A stretch of DNA of 53,490 bases from Bacteroidales bacterium (GTDB lineage Bacteria; Bacteroidota; Bacteroidia; Bacteroidales; Muribaculaceae): contig JAAVFI010000038.1 of NCBI GenBank assembly GCA_014800815.1, forward strand, positions 1 to 53,490, written 5' to 3'. Of the stretch, positions 44,313-53,071 are shown piece by piece. Made by a program: the position numbers and the translations under genes. How positions within the stretch are numbered: the first letter of the stretch is position 1; each line of letters opens with the position of its first letter. The notes beneath the pieces are model-generated. The model was not told where the DNA came from and did no database searches. It worked only from the letters and a program-made list of their open reading frames with translations.

Positions 44313-45490
44313 ATAAGATAACTCTTTGTCTTCTCCTCGGGTTAGCCGCATCTGCCGGTGTCAGCGCCCAGTCTTCGCAAGGTCTCCTCGAAAAAGCCCG
44401 TGCGGCAGTCGAGCATGTTCGCTCGACATCGGCTCCCGACAGCCGACAAGTGATATTCGAGATTAAGGCATTCAACGACAACGACGGCAACCTCACTGTT
44501 GGAGGTGCGACCTCCGACAGCATCGCTTTCAGAAATCTCCACACGGCTCTCGCCGAAGTCGGCATAGAATATGCCGACAGCACTATACTTTATCCCTACG
44601 ACACCTGGGCACAGACCCGTATCAGCGCAGCTTCGCATCGCGGTGCCGGCAGGCATGCAGCCGAAATGGTCACACAAAGTGTGCTCGGCACTCCTCTCCG
44701 ACTCCTCGAAAAAGGCAGCGAGTGGTGGCGTGTCCAGACTCCCGACGGCTATATCGCTTATGTTCCGTCGTCCTCGGTAGTAGAGAAAACGGATGAGGAG
44801 ATGCGTCAGTGGCGCGAAGGCAAGCGCTTTACTGTCACCGCCCCTTATCAGGTACGAGCTTATCGCACGCCTGCTGCCAACGGTCCCCGCGATGTTGTGA
44901 CAGACCTCGTCAACGGTTGCATAGTTCTTGCTGCCGGAGGCGCTCCCAAGGTTGAAAACGGACGTCTCAATATCGAGCTGCCCGACGGTCGTACCGCTTA
45001 TGTCGATGCCGAGGCGCTTGCTCCGATAGAGGAGTGGGCTGCCCAGAATTTCGATGCCGACCGAATCCTCGATATTGCATACAGTATGGAGGGAACTCCC
45101 TACCTCTGGGGCGGAATGTCTACCAAGGCTCTCGACTGCAGCGGTCTCGCCAAGGTCAGCTATTTTGCCAACGGTATCATTCTCATGCGCGATGCCTCGC
45201 AGCAGGCTCTCACTGGCACACGAATCAACGCCTCCGACTGGCGTACATGTCGCCCTGGCGACCTCCTTTTCTTCGGCAATGCCAATACAGGCAAGGTCAC
45301 ACACGTGGCTATCTACGACAGAAACGGGAACTACGTGCATTCATCCGGTCGTGTGAAGCGTAACAGCTTAGACCCCGAATCGGAGTCTTACCTCACCACA
45401 CCCTTCCTTCATGCCGTACGAATTGCCGGAAATGAAGAAACTCCGGGCATTATCAGGGCCCGCAATCATCCCTGGTTCTTTAATCTCTAA
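44309..45490 (+). CDS. NlpC/P60 (C40) peptidase with SH3-like domains
   Basis: The 393-residue protein has a signal peptide (MNKITLCLLLGLAASAGVSA), one or two bacterial SH3-like regions (about 120-155 and 172-235), and a C-terminal NlpC/P60 domain. The catalytic cysteine is in LDCSGLAKV and the histidine in THVAIYD. Related enzymes cut the bond between D-glutamate and the diamino acid in murein peptides. It lies between the transglutaminase-like lipoprotein and the epimerase. The start is ATG at 44309, overlapping the preceding stop. Confidence 0.9.
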   Translation: MNKITLCLLLGLAASAGVSAQSSQGLLEKARAAVEHVRSTSAPDSRQVIFEIKAFNDNDGNLTVGGATSDSIAFRNLHTALAEVGIEYADSTILYPYDTWAQTRISAASHRGAGRHAAEMVTQSVLGTPLRLLEKGSEWWRVQTPDGYIAYVPSSSVVEKTDEEMRQWREGKRFTVTAPYQVRAYRTPAANGPRDVVTDLVNGCIVLAAGGAPKVENGRLNIELPDGRTAYVDAEALAPIEEWAAQNFDADRILDIAYSMEGTPYLWGGMSTKALDCSGLAKVSYFANGIILMRDASQQALTGTRINASDWRTCRPGDLLFFGNANTGKVTHVAIYDRNGNYVHSSGRVKRNSLDPESESYLTTPFLHAVRIAGNEETPGIIRARNHPWFFNL

Positions 45491-45512
45491 ACCCCGCACT
45501 CATCTATATACA

Positions 45513-46643
45513 ATGGACAGAAGAAAATTTCTCAAAACAGGTATGCTTGGTGCACTGATAGCCGCTGCCCCGATATCTGTATCAGCACTCGATTCTCCCA
45601 CTCGCAAGACCGGACGCAGCGGCCGTCTCAACCTCTCTTTCGAGCCCTACGAGCTACAGCTGCGCCATGCGTTCAACCTTGCCCGCAACCAGCGCACCAC
45701 CACTCCCGGCGTGCAGGTTCAGATAGAGTACGACGGTATTATAGGATACGGCGAAGCCTCTATGCCCCCGTATCTTGGTGAGTCGGTAGCCTCCGTCACC
45801 GAATTCCTCTCGCGTCTCGACCTCTCTCAGTTCTCCGACCCCTTCCGCATCGAAGATATACACGAGTATATGGAAAGCGTCGCTCCCAACAATCGCGCTG
45901 CAAAAGCTTCTATAGACATCGCTCTCCACGACCTCACCGGCAAAATCATGGGTCAGCCATGGTATAAAATATGGGGCCTGAACCCCGATAATACGCCCAA
46001 TACGTCGTTTACAATCAGCTACGATGCCAACCCCTCTGAGATGAAGAAGAAAATCGAAGAGACGGCACCCTTCAAGGTTGTAAAGGTTAAGATGGGTGTG
46101 GGGCACGACAAAGAGACCGTCGAGGCTCTCCGCCGCGTGTCCGACGTCCCTATTTGCGTTGATGCAAATCAGGGTTGGGCCGACAAAGAAGAAGCGCTTG
46201 AGATGTGCCACTGGCTCGCCGATCGCAACTGTCTCTTCGTTGAGCAACCTATGGATAAGTCTGCAATCGACGATACTGCATGGCTGCGCGAGCGTTCGCC
46301 GCTGCCTATCATCGCCGATGAGTTCATCCAGCGCCTGCCCGATGTAAAGCGTGCCGCTCAGGCCTACGACGGCATCAACATCAAACTCATGAAGAGCACC
46401 GGCATGCACGAAGCCTACCAAATGGCAACAATGGCCCGCTCGCTCGGACTCAAGGTGATGCTCGGCTGTATGACCGAGACTTCTTGCGCCGTTTCTGCCG
46501 CAGCCCAGCTCGCTCCTCTTGCCGATTGGGCCGACCTTGACGGCAACCTCCTTATCTCCAACGATATCTTCGACGGCATGAAGATTGTAGACGGAAAGAT
46601 CACACTTCCCGACCGTCCCGGCATCGGAGTCGTTAAGGTATAA
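45513..46643 (+). CDS. exported dipeptide epimerase (L-Ala-D/L-Glu type), enolase superfamily
   Basis: From ATG at 45513 the 376 residues begin MDRRKFLKTGMLGALIAAAP, a twin-arginine signal. The enolase-superfamily barrel follows: KxK in VVKVKMGVG, aspartate in CVDANQGW, glutamate in VEQPMD, aspartate/glutamate in IADEF, and a lysine in NIKLMKS. This is the arrangement of muconate-lactonizing-type dipeptide epimerases, which convert L-Ala-D-Glu to L-Ala-L-Glu during murein recycling. The Tat signal would put it outside the cytoplasm, folded with its metal. Other dipeptides are possible substrates. A longer frame from 45411 overlaps the peptidase and lacks a signal. Confidence 0.87.
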   Translation: MDRRKFLKTGMLGALIAAAPISVSALDSPTRKTGRSGRLNLSFEPYELQLRHAFNLARNQRTTTPGVQVQIEYDGIIGYGEASMPPYLGESVASVTEFLSRLDLSQFSDPFRIEDIHEYMESVAPNNRAAKASIDIALHDLTGKIMGQPWYKIWGLNPDNTPNTSFTISYDANPSEMKKKIEETAPFKVVKVKMGVGHDKETVEALRRVSDVPICVDANQGWADKEEALEMCHWLADRNCLFVEQPMDKSAIDDTAWLRERSPLPIIADEFIQRLPDVKRAAQAYDGINIKLMKSTGMHEAYQMATMARSLGLKVMLGCMTETSCAVSAAAQLAPLADWADLDGNLLISNDIFDGMKIVDGKITLPDRPGIGVVKV

Positions 46644-46664
46644 GCGATTTTGACACGAAATATA

Positions 46665-46706
46665 CGGGAATTTTCTCCGAAAAGTGGGGGAAATTCCCGC
46701 TTTTTG
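46665..46706 (+). terminator. terminator of the murein-peptide cluster
   Basis: A 14-base-pair stem forms between 46665-46678 and 46687-46700 (CGGGAATTTTCTCC with GGGGGAAATTCCCG, two G-U pairs), followed by CTTTTT. Confidence 0.85.
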
Positions 46707-46760
46707 TACCCAATCGGTAAAAAAGTCGCTTAAACACTTGACAAGAGGGCGCGAATGTGT

Positions 46761-46768
46761 TAAATTTG
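46761..46768 (+). promoter_or_regulatory. -7 box of the ftsX operon promoter
   Basis: TAAATTTG matches TAnnTTTG, about 48 bases before ATG 46816. Confidence 0.6.
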
Positions 46769-46815
46769 CAGGAATTTAGGAAAGTTGTGCGCACGTGTGC
46801 GCGAATAAACTTGCA

Positions 46816-47691
46816 ATGGTAAATCGTAAATCCCGCAGAATATCAACCCTCGGCTCGCGTCTGAGCTCGCTTGCAAGCGTGGCGCTTGTTCTGGTTCTCT
46901 TAGGAGTGGCAGTCCTCTGTGGCGTAGCCGGTCACAATCTCAATGAGGAAGTGCGCCGCAATCTTGGCTTTACCATAAAAATGGAACGTGACTGCGCTCC
47001 TCGCGATATTGACTTGCTCAAAAAGTCACTTCTCGAGTCGGGCGCTGTAGATGTGCTCACATTCAGTTCTGCCGAAGATATCCTCGCTGAAGAAAGCGAA
47101 TATCTCGGCGAAGATATCTCTGCCACTATCGACGAGAATCCCTATAGCGCCGAGCTCGACGTCCGCGTACGTCCGGCCTACTCGTCGCCCGACAGCATCA
47201 CAGCGCTCGCCGACCGCTACGCCAACGCCTCGGGAGTCGAGGAGATTATCACGGAAAGTGCGGTAATAGAAGGTGTCGACTCGACCCTCAGAAGGGTAGG
47301 CCTCATCCTTGTCACTCTGGCCACGATACTGCTCGCCGTCTCCGTAGCACTTATTCACAATACTATCAGCCTTTCGATATACGCCCGACGCTTCGTTATC
47401 CACACCATGAAGCTCGTCGGAGCTACTGCCTCATTTATCCGCCGACCCTTTATCCGCGCCGCAACCCTCGGTGGCTGTGTCTCGGGAGTGGTTGCCGGAG
47501 GAGTGCTTGCGCTTCTGCGTGCCTATGGCAATTCGCTCGACCCTCTGTTCGGCGACGCTCTTCCCTGGACAGTAGTAATTACCGTTGGAGTGTTACTGGT
47601 TATAGTCGGAGGCCTTATATGTATGCTCACAGCCTTCGTGGCCACTAATAAATACTTGAGAGCTTCTTACGATCAGATGTTCCTTGAATAA
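46816..47691 (+). CDS. ftsX: cell division protein FtsX
   Basis: FtsX is the membrane part of the FtsE/FtsX complex that controls wall hydrolases at the septum. From ATG at 46816 it has 291 residues. There is one N-terminal membrane helix (LASVALVLVLLGVAVLCGV), an extracytoplasmic loop of about 130 residues, and three further helices with the FtsX permease pattern (RRFVIHTMKLVGATASFIRRPF). GTG at 46795 is an alternative start with seven more residues. ftsE is not next to it here, as is usual in Bacteroidetes. Confidence 0.92.
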   Translation: MVNRKSRRISTLGSRLSSLASVALVLVLLGVAVLCGVAGHNLNEEVRRNLGFTIKMERDCAPRDIDLLKKSLLESGAVDVLTFSSAEDILAEESEYLGEDISATIDENPYSAELDVRVRPAYSSPDSITALADRYANASGVEEIITESAVIEGVDSTLRRVGLILVTLATILLAVSVALIHNTISLSIYARRFVIHTMKLVGATASFIRRPFIRAATLGGCVSGVVAGGVLALLRAYGNSLDPLFGDALPWTVVITVGVLLVIVGGLICMLTAFVATNKYLRASYDQMFLE

Positions 47692-47718
47692 TTTTGAAAT
47701 AACGAATTACAAAACAAT

Positions 47719-47988
47719 ATGATTGATAATCAAGAAAATCAGTCACCTAAGACTCCCATGCCCCTGCAGCGCGCCAACTTCATAGCTATGGCCGTTGCCG
47801 GAGTTCTCATTGTTGTAGGATTCCTGCTCATGCTCGGTGGCAGTAGCACCGCCGAAGAATTCAACCCCGATATCTTCAGCGCTCGCCGCATAGTGGTAGG
47901 TCCTATCATCGCGTTCATAGGCTTCGTGGTTATGGCAGCCGCAATAATCATCGATCCTCAGCGCCTCAATAAGAAGCGTAAGGCATAA
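47719..47988 (+). CDS. DUF3098 small membrane protein
   Basis: The 89-residue protein has two hydrophobic helices (about 19-38 and 57-77) and the DUF3098 pattern NFIAMAVAGVLIVVGFLLM and FNPDIFSARRIVVGPIIAF. Function is unknown. It sits between ftsX and uppP, 27 and 11 bases apart, an order kept across many Bacteroidetes, which suggests a role in cell-wall or division biology. It is probably part of the same transcript. Confidence 0.88.
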   Translation: MIDNQENQSPKTPMPLQRANFIAMAVAGVLIVVGFLLMLGGSSTAEEFNPDIFSARRIVVGPIIAFIGFVVMAAAIIIDPQRLNKKRKA

Positions 47989-47999
47989 TATCAGTGTAA

Positions 48000-48866
48000 A
48001 TGGATACATTAGACGCCCTCATTCTCGGCATCGTACAGGGTCTTGCCGAGTACCTTCCTATCAGTTCGTCAGGTCATCTCGAAATCTTCCGCGAAATACT
48101 CGGACTCGATTTGTCGGGAGCCGACAGCCTTCAGTTCGATGTGATGCTCCACGTCGCTACGGTCCTCTCTACCATAGTGATTTTGTGGCGTGAGTTTTTG
48201 CCCCTCTGCAAATCGTTCTTCACATTCAAGCGCGACTCCAATTTCTATTATGTGTGCAAGATTCTCGTTTCCTGCATTCCTATAGGAATTGTCGGCGTAT
48301 GTTTCAAAGATACTATAGAGACATTCTTTGGCAAAGAACTCACTCTCGTGGGTGTATGTCTCTGCTTCACGGCACTGCTCCTTTCTTTCTCCTACTACTT
48401 CCGCACACGTCCTCTTGAGACCAATCGCCTCACAGGCAAAGTCTACCAACCCCGCGACATCACTTTCCTGGATGCCTTTGTTATAGGTTGCGCTCAGGCT
48501 GTGGCCGTACTCCCCGGTCTGTCCCGCTCAGGCACCACCATTGCCACAGGTATTCTTATCGGCGACAAGCGCGAGCAGGTGGCTCAGTTCTCATTCTTAA
48601 TGGTCATCATCCCCATTCTCGGCGAAGCTCTGCTCGATGCCAAGAAGATGTTTGCCGTTGATGCTATCGACGCAGCTGCAGGTGTGCAGGATGTCGCTAT
48701 CGGCATCGTGCCTCTCATCGTAGGCTTCCTCGCCGCATTTATCGTAGGCTGTCTTGCCTGCAAGTGGATGCTTGCTATTGTAAAGAAAGGCAAACTAATC
48801 TGGTTTGCTCTCTATTGCCTCATCGTTGGCCTCATTTGCATCGCAAAAGGCTATCACATCTTCTAA
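48000..48866 (+). CDS. uppP: undecaprenyl-diphosphate phosphatase
   Basis: UppP (BacA) recycles the lipid carrier for peptidoglycan by removing one phosphate from undecaprenyl diphosphate. The 288 residues show several membrane helices and the two re-entrant active-site motifs: [13 protein letters not shown] near residue 17 and [14 protein letters not shown] near 170. These provide the glutamate, serine and arginine residues used in catalysis. It lies in the ftsX-DUF3098-uppP-truB-queA run. Confidence 0.95.
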   Translation: MDTLDALILGIVQGLAEYLPISSSGHLEIFREILGLDLSGADSLQFDVMLHVATVLSTIVILWREFLPLCKSFFTFKRDSNFYYVCKILVSCIPIGIVGVCFKDTIETFFGKELTLVGVCLCFTALLLSFSYYFRTRPLETNRLTGKVYQPRDITFLDAFVIGCAQAVAVLPGLSRSGTTIATGILIGDKREQVAQFSFLMVIIPILGEALLDAKKMFAVDAIDAAAGVQDVAIGIVPLIVGFLAAFIVGCLACKWMLAIVKKGKLIWFALYCLIVGLICIAKGYHIF

Positions 48867-48880
48867 ATATCTTTAAGACA

Positions 48881-49591
48881 ATGAATTTCCTTGCCGGAGA
48901 GATACTATATATAGACAAACCCCTCGGGTGGACTTCCTTCGATGCCGTAAAGCGTCTGCGAGGCTCGCTGACACGTCGGCTCGGTCTTAAAAAAATAAAG
49001 GTAGGACACGCCGGAACACTCGACCCTCTCGCTACGGGAGTGATGATATTGTGCACCGGAAAAGCTACCAAGAGAATAGACGAGCTCCAGGCAGGCGTCA
49101 AGGAATATATCGCTACGGTTGCCCTCGGTGCCACCACACCTTCGTTTGACCTCGAGACTGAGATTGATGCCACATACCCCACGGAGCACATCACACGTGA
49201 GCTTGTTGAGTCTGTTCTCCGACAGTTTACCGGCCGTATCGAGCAGATCCCACCAGCCTTCTCGGCATGCAAAGTCGACGGCAAACGTGCCTACGACCTC
49301 GCCCGCAAAGGTCGCGACGTGCAGCTTAAACCCAAGATACTCGTTATCGACGAGATAGAATTGCTTGAGTTCAGCCCGACTTCTATCACTATAAGAGTCG
49401 TGTGCAGCAAGGGCACTTACATCCGCGCCCTCGCCCGCGATATCGGAGCTGCGCTCCAAAGCGGCGGACACCTCACGGCGCTAAGGCGTACGAGGGTAGG
49501 GGACGTCACTATCGACCGTTGCCTCTCTGTGCAGGACGCTGCCGAACTTATCAAGAACACTGAAATAGAAATGCCCGAAGAAAATGCTTGA
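48881..49591 (+). CDS. truB: tRNA pseudouridine(55) synthase
   Basis: TruB makes pseudouridine 55 in the T loop of tRNAs. From ATG at 48881 the 236 residues begin MNFLAGEILYIDKPLGWTSF and contain the catalytic aspartate in GHAGTLDPLATGVMIL, then RIEQIPPAFSACKVDGKRAY and CSKGTYIRALARDIG. A longer frame overlapping uppP was rejected because the family N-terminus starts here. It is shorter than E. coli TruB because the C-terminal extension is reduced. Confidence 0.95.
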   Translation: MNFLAGEILYIDKPLGWTSFDAVKRLRGSLTRRLGLKKIKVGHAGTLDPLATGVMILCTGKATKRIDELQAGVKEYIATVALGATTPSFDLETEIDATYPTEHITRELVESVLRQFTGRIEQIPPAFSACKVDGKRAYDLARKGRDVQLKPKILVIDEIELLEFSPTSITIRVVCSKGTYIRALARDIGAALQSGGHLTALRRTRVGDVTIDRCLSVQDAAELIKNTEIEMPEENA

Positions 49592-49638
49592 AGGCGGGTA
49601 TTACCAATATTAACGAAACACAAACACACATTAAATAG

Positions 49639-50691
49639 ATGAAGCTTTCACAGTTTAAATTCAATCTTCCTGACGAACTAATAGCCTCTCATCCCACTCC
49701 CGAGCGCGACGAGTGTCGCCTTATGGTCGTTGACCGTAAGACAGGAGCTATATCGCATCACATCTTTAAAGACCTGCTCGAATTCTTCGACGACGGCGAC
49801 CTGCTCGTGTTCAACGATACTCAGGTTTTCCCCGCTCTCCTTTATGGCAATAAAGAGAAGACCGGCGCACGCATCGAGGTATTCCTCCTTAGAGAACTCA
49901 ATGCCGACAATAAGTTGTGGGACGTACTCGTTGAGCCTGCCCGTAAGATACGTATCGGAAACAAGCTCTACTTCGGCGAAGACGAGTCTATGGTTGCCGA
50001 AGTAATCGACAACACCACTTCGCGCGGCCGTACTCTCCGCTTCCTCTACGACGGCTCTCACGAGCAGTTCAAGCAGGACCTCTTCGCTCTCGGCATGACA
50101 CCTCTGCCTCCTTATATCACCCGTGAACCCGAAGAGCGCGACGCTACCGACTATCAGTGTATCTTCGCTGAGAAAGAAGGTGCTGTAGTAGCTCCCGCCG
50201 CAGGCCTCCACTTCTCGCGTACGCTCCTAACCCGTCTCGAAATCAAAGGCGTGAAGAAAGCTTTCATCACCGTGCACAACGGTCTCGGCGCATTCCGCGA
50301 AATTGATGTGGAAGACCTCACAAAGCACCGCATGGACTCCGAGCAGATGATTGCTTCACCCGAACTCGTAGACACTGTCAACGCTACCCGTGATGCCGAT
50401 CATCACGTTTGCGCCGTAGGCACCTCGGTGCTCCGCGCAATGGCAACTGCCGAAAGCATGGGCGGCCACATGAAGACCTACGACGGCTGGACAAATAAAT
50501 TTATCTTCCCGCCTTACGACTTCACCGTAGCCACCGATCTTATCACCAACTTCCACATGCCGTACTCGACCATGCTTATGATGGTTGCTGCATTCGGCGG
50601 TTACGACGTGGTGATGAACGCCTACAATGAAGCCGTGAAAGAAGGATATCGCTTCGGCTGCTATGGCGATGCCATGCTCATCCAGGGCTGA
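49639..50691 (+). CDS. queA: S-adenosylmethionine:tRNA ribosyltransferase-isomerase
   Basis: QueA transfers and isomerises the ribosyl part of SAM onto preQ1-modified tRNA to give epoxyqueuosine. The 350 residues begin [20 protein letters not shown], then show [20 protein letters not shown] (given in part) and [17 protein letters not shown] near the C-terminus. All parts of the family are present. Its stop lies one base from the stop of the convergent TIGR02757 gene, and no terminator separates them. Confidence 0.96.
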   Translation: MKLSQFKFNLPDELIASHPTPERDECRLMVVDRKTGAISHHIFKDLLEFFDDGDLLVFNDTQVFPALLYGNKEKTGARIEVFLLRELNADNKLWDVLVEPARKIRIGNKLYFGEDESMVAEVIDNTTSRGRTLRFLYDGSHEQFKQDLFALGMTPLPPYITREPEERDATDYQCIFAEKEGAVVAPAAGLHFSRTLLTRLEIKGVKKAFITVHNGLGAFREIDVEDLTKHRMDSEQMIASPELVDTVNATRDADHHVCAVGTSVLRAMATAESMGGHMKTYDGWTNKFIFPPYDFTVATDLITNFHMPYSTMLMMVAAFGGYDVVMNAYNEAVKEGYRFGCYGDAMLIQG

Positions 50692-50692
50692 T

Positions 50693-51469
50693 TCAGTCTA
50701 CCTCAGCACCGTTAACACCCGCACCGAATAGTGCGAAATCATATATCGTAGGGTCGTCAGGATTCATCTGCCGGAGATTGCCGGTGAGTTCCTCGACGGC
50801 CCTTCTGTCGTTTTGCTTCCGCTCGAGCAGTCCCAAGGTGCGCGATGTATTGGCCGAGTGCACATCCAGCGGTATATAAAGCTGCGAAGGCTTCAGAGCC
50901 TGCCATACGCCCATGTCGACTATCCCGTCGTTGCGCACGAGCCACCTCAGAGCCATATTGAACCTTTTCAGAGCCGATGCGTCGGCCTTGTCGGGCAGGC
51001 ACCTCGAAGTACCCTCGAGAGGGCAGTACTCATTGCTCATATGCAGCTGTTCGTTGAGTTTGTTGGCGATCACCCATGCAGGAGCATCGTCGGCGCAGGC
51101 ACCGCATGCTACGGCAAAATTCTCAAGCGACCCATATTTCTTATACACGTCGCGCAGTCCTCGCAGGAAGAACCGCAGATGCCGCCCGAAGAATGTGCGG
51201 TGTATATTGGCATCGGATATACCCTCGATATCGCCTTCCATTACAAAGTGATAGGGCTGATTCTCGAGAATCCCGTGAAGTTTCTTTGCGTTATTGAGAA
51301 TCATCGGTCTGCGTCCCCAGGCAATGGTAGAAGTCAGGAGCGAAGAAATCTCGATATCACGCAAGTCTTCAAACCTGCGCGGAAACTGGATAGGGTCGGC
51401 CTGAGCAAATTCAGGCACATTATATTCTTTTACAAAGCCGTCAAGGCGAGCTTTTAGTTCTGTATTCAT
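50693..51469 (-). CDS. TIGR02757 family protein
   Basis: The 258 residues match TIGR02757, a family of unknown function widespread in Bacteroidetes. Recognisable parts are DPIQFPRRFEDLRDIEISSL and TIAWGRRPMILNNA near the N-terminus, a cysteine-containing middle, then the block KRFNMALRWLVRNDGIVDMGVW and PLDVHSANTSRTLGLL. The helical pattern and the late LDVH motif recall HhH-type DNA glycosylases, but a link is not proven. It converges with queA and has a -7 box upstream. It is the last gene of core type before the integrase. Confidence 0.88.
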   Translation of the reverse strand: MNTELKARLDGFVKEYNVPEFAQADPIQFPRRFEDLRDIEISSLLTSTIAWGRRPMILNNAKKLHGILENQPYHFVMEGDIEGISDANIHRTFFGRHLRFFLRGLRDVYKKYGSLENFAVACGACADDAPAWVIANKLNEQLHMSNEYCPLEGTSRCLPDKADASALKRFNMALRWLVRNDGIVDMGVWQALKPSQLYIPLDVHSANTSRTLGLLERKQNDRRAVEELTGNLRQMNPDDPTIYDFALFGAGVNGAEVD

Positions 51470-51492
51470 ATTATCTCTTAAATTTGTATCCC

Positions 51493-51500
51493 CAAAATTA
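51493..51500 (-). promoter_or_regulatory. -7 box for the TIGR02757 gene
   Basis: Minus-strand TAATTTTG matches TAnnTTTG, 24 bases before the start. The rest of the 51470-51705 gap is AT-rich; I saw no gene, tRNA or convincing attachment repeat in it. Confidence 0.5.
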
Positions 51501-51705
51501 CTAAAAATTTTGATACCCCGATAGTTATACCTCCTCCCGAAAAGAATATTAGATTCATGCGTAAAATGTACCTTAAATCGCTAACAGGACTGAATATCAA
51601 TAGGGAATATTAGTAATCATATAGTGATGCAGTCAGTTTCGACAATCCCCGACAACTTAAAAACTGGCTGTTTCGCGTTAAACATTTCCTAAAAATTGTC
51701 CGAAA

Positions 51706-52887
51706 ATGGCTTTACTAAATGCGGTCGTTCTGACCTCTAAAACTAACAAGGGCGGCAGAAACAAAGTCAGAATCTCAGTTGCCCACAACGGTGAAACCCG
51801 TTACATTGTCACTGACATTATTTTGGACTCGAACAAGGAGTTCAAAAACGGCATGGTTGTCAAACGTGCAGATGCGGCCATGCTAAATACAAAAATCAGA
51901 AACTTACTCCAGCGTTATCAGTCTGCCCTCGATGAGTTGGAATATATCAATGGCCTTACTTGCCCGGAATTGGTATTTCAACTCCGCCATGCTGGCAGTG
52001 ACAAGCATCGAACCCTCAAATCTATCTATGAGGAATACGTAACCCATGCGCGTATTAAGCCGGCTACAAAAAAGCGTTACCATGTTCTATGGAATAACAT
52101 CGAGCGCTACTTAGGCGATAAGGTGCTTGCCGAACATATTACCCATGTCACAATCCTGGGATTCGACAAGTTTCTCAGAGACCGAAAACTGACATCTTCA
52201 TCTGTGCGCAACAATGTTGTCTTCCTAATGATTCTGCTTAACTACGCCAAGCGATGTGCCTACGTTCAATTCAGAGTAGACCCATTTTGGGGGTATGACC
52301 TCCCCAAAATGGAGGTACGCCAGTTGTGGCTCTCAGTCGATGAGGTAAAGAAAATACGTGATCTTGAAAGTTCCAAACCAAACATCATGAAGTGCCGGGA
52401 TATATTCATGCTCTCGTACTATCTTGGTGGCATCAATATGATTGACCTACTCGACATTAATTTTAAAGAGCAGACGGATATAATCCGCTATGTCCGCAAA
52501 AAGACTGAACAGCGCCCGAAACTCAACAAGTTCGTAGAGTTCGTCATTCCAGAAGAGGCAAAGGCTATCATCAACCGATATAAAGGAGATGATGGGTATA
52601 TCAAGCTCACGAAGTATCAGAAGATAAACAAATGCCACCAATTTTTCAGGACAAATATGCCTAAACTCGCTGAGGCTACCGGCATAAAACAACTCATCTA
52701 TTATGCTGCCCGAAAGTCTTTCAGCCAGCATGCCTTTGACCTTGGGGTCAGTACAAGTGTCATAGACTATATTCTTGGTCATAGAGTTGACAAAAGTGGT
52801 ACGTCACTCTACGCATACATCACGGTAACGCCTGATATGGCAACAAAAGCAATCAGAAAGGTATTGGATAACCTGAAAGATTCTTAA
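51706..52887 (+). CDS. tyrosine-family site-specific integrase
   Basis: The 393-residue recombinase has an N-terminal arm-type DNA-binding part (about 1-95), a SAM-like core-binding domain (about 105-190) and a C-terminal catalytic domain. Visible catalytic residues are a lysine in RYVRKKTEQR, arginine R336 in YYAARKSFSQH, histidine H359 in LGHR, and the nucleophile at Y369 or Y371 in SLYAYI. The first catalytic arginine is not at its usual place: the segment there reads LSYYLGGINMIDL, a form seen in some Bacteroidetes integrases. The gene is AT-richer than its neighbours and probably belongs to an integrated element to the right. Confidence 0.9.
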   Translation: MALLNAVVLTSKTNKGGRNKVRISVAHNGETRYIVTDIILDSNKEFKNGMVVKRADAAMLNTKIRNLLQRYQSALDELEYINGLTCPELVFQLRHAGSDKHRTLKSIYEEYVTHARIKPATKKRYHVLWNNIERYLGDKVLAEHITHVTILGFDKFLRDRKLTSSSVRNNVVFLMILLNYAKRCAYVQFRVDPFWGYDLPKMEVRQLWLSVDEVKKIRDLESSKPNIMKCRDIFMLSYYLGGINMIDLLDINFKEQTDIIRYVRKKTEQRPKLNKFVEFVIPEEAKAIINRYKGDDGYIKLTKYQKINKCHQFFRTNMPKLAEATGIKQLIYYAARKSFSQHAFDLGVSTSVIDYILGHRVDKSGTSLYAYITVTPDMATKAIRKVLDNLKDS

Positions 52888-52912
52888 AATATAATATTGA
52901 AAGCACTGCTTT

Positions 52913-52946
52913 AATGTTGATAGCTTGGCAGCAATGTTGATAGCTT
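52913..52946. repeat. tandem 14-base direct repeat, 20-base period
   Basis: AATGTTGATAGCTT occurs at 52913-52926 and again, exactly, at 52933-52946. The period of 20 bases is about two helical turns, so both copies face the same side of the DNA. They end 3 bases before the -33 element of the promoter at 52950-52981, the usual place for an activator or a co-operative DNA-binding protein. Confidence 0.85.
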
Positions 52947-52949
52947 AGG

Positions 52950-52981
52950 TTTGGATATTTTAATTATATTGCGTACCTTTG
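52950..52981 (+). promoter_or_regulatory. strong Bacteroidetes-type promoter
   Basis: TTTG (52950-52953), a 20-base spacer and TACCTTTG (52974-52981) match the consensus fully. Transcription would begin near 52988. Confidence 0.85.
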
Positions 52982-52987
52982 CATTAT

Positions 52988-53057
52988 CAGTAGGTTCTGT
53001 TGTTAGGAGCTTATTGGTTTGACTTGGGAGAGGGGGTGGTTCCCCTCTCCATTTTTT
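52988..53057 (+). ncRNA. candidate ~70-base leader or small RNA
   Basis: Between the inferred start of transcription and a strong terminator lie about 70 bases without an ATG start. This could be a stand-alone small RNA, or an attenuated leader of the alpha-CTD-like gene that begins 14 bases after the terminator. I matched it to no known RNA family. The exact 5' end is inferred from the promoter. Confidence 0.45.
53027..53057 (+). terminator. terminator upstream of the alpha-CTD-like gene
   Basis: GGAGAGGGG (53027-53035) pairs perfectly with CCCCTCTCC (53042-53050), extended by a G-U pair with a four-base loop; ATTTTTT follows. It could also end the integrase transcript, since no other terminator lies between. 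Confidence 0.9.
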
Positions 53058-53071
53058 AACGTTAAGTGCTT

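Noticed and set aside
45411-46643. A longer epimerase starting at 45411
   Set aside because: The extra 34 codons overlap the NlpC/P60 gene and hide the twin-arginine signal; ATG 45513 fits better.
51492-51515. Inverted repeat CAAAATT / AATTTTG near the integrase as an attachment site
   Set aside because: Short and AT-rich, overlapping a promoter box; no second copy was seen at the right side of the window.
51545-51613. GAATATTAG at 51545-51553 and 51605-51613 as integrase arm sites
   Set aside because: Only nine bases in very AT-rich DNA and only two copies; chance is a sufficient explanation.
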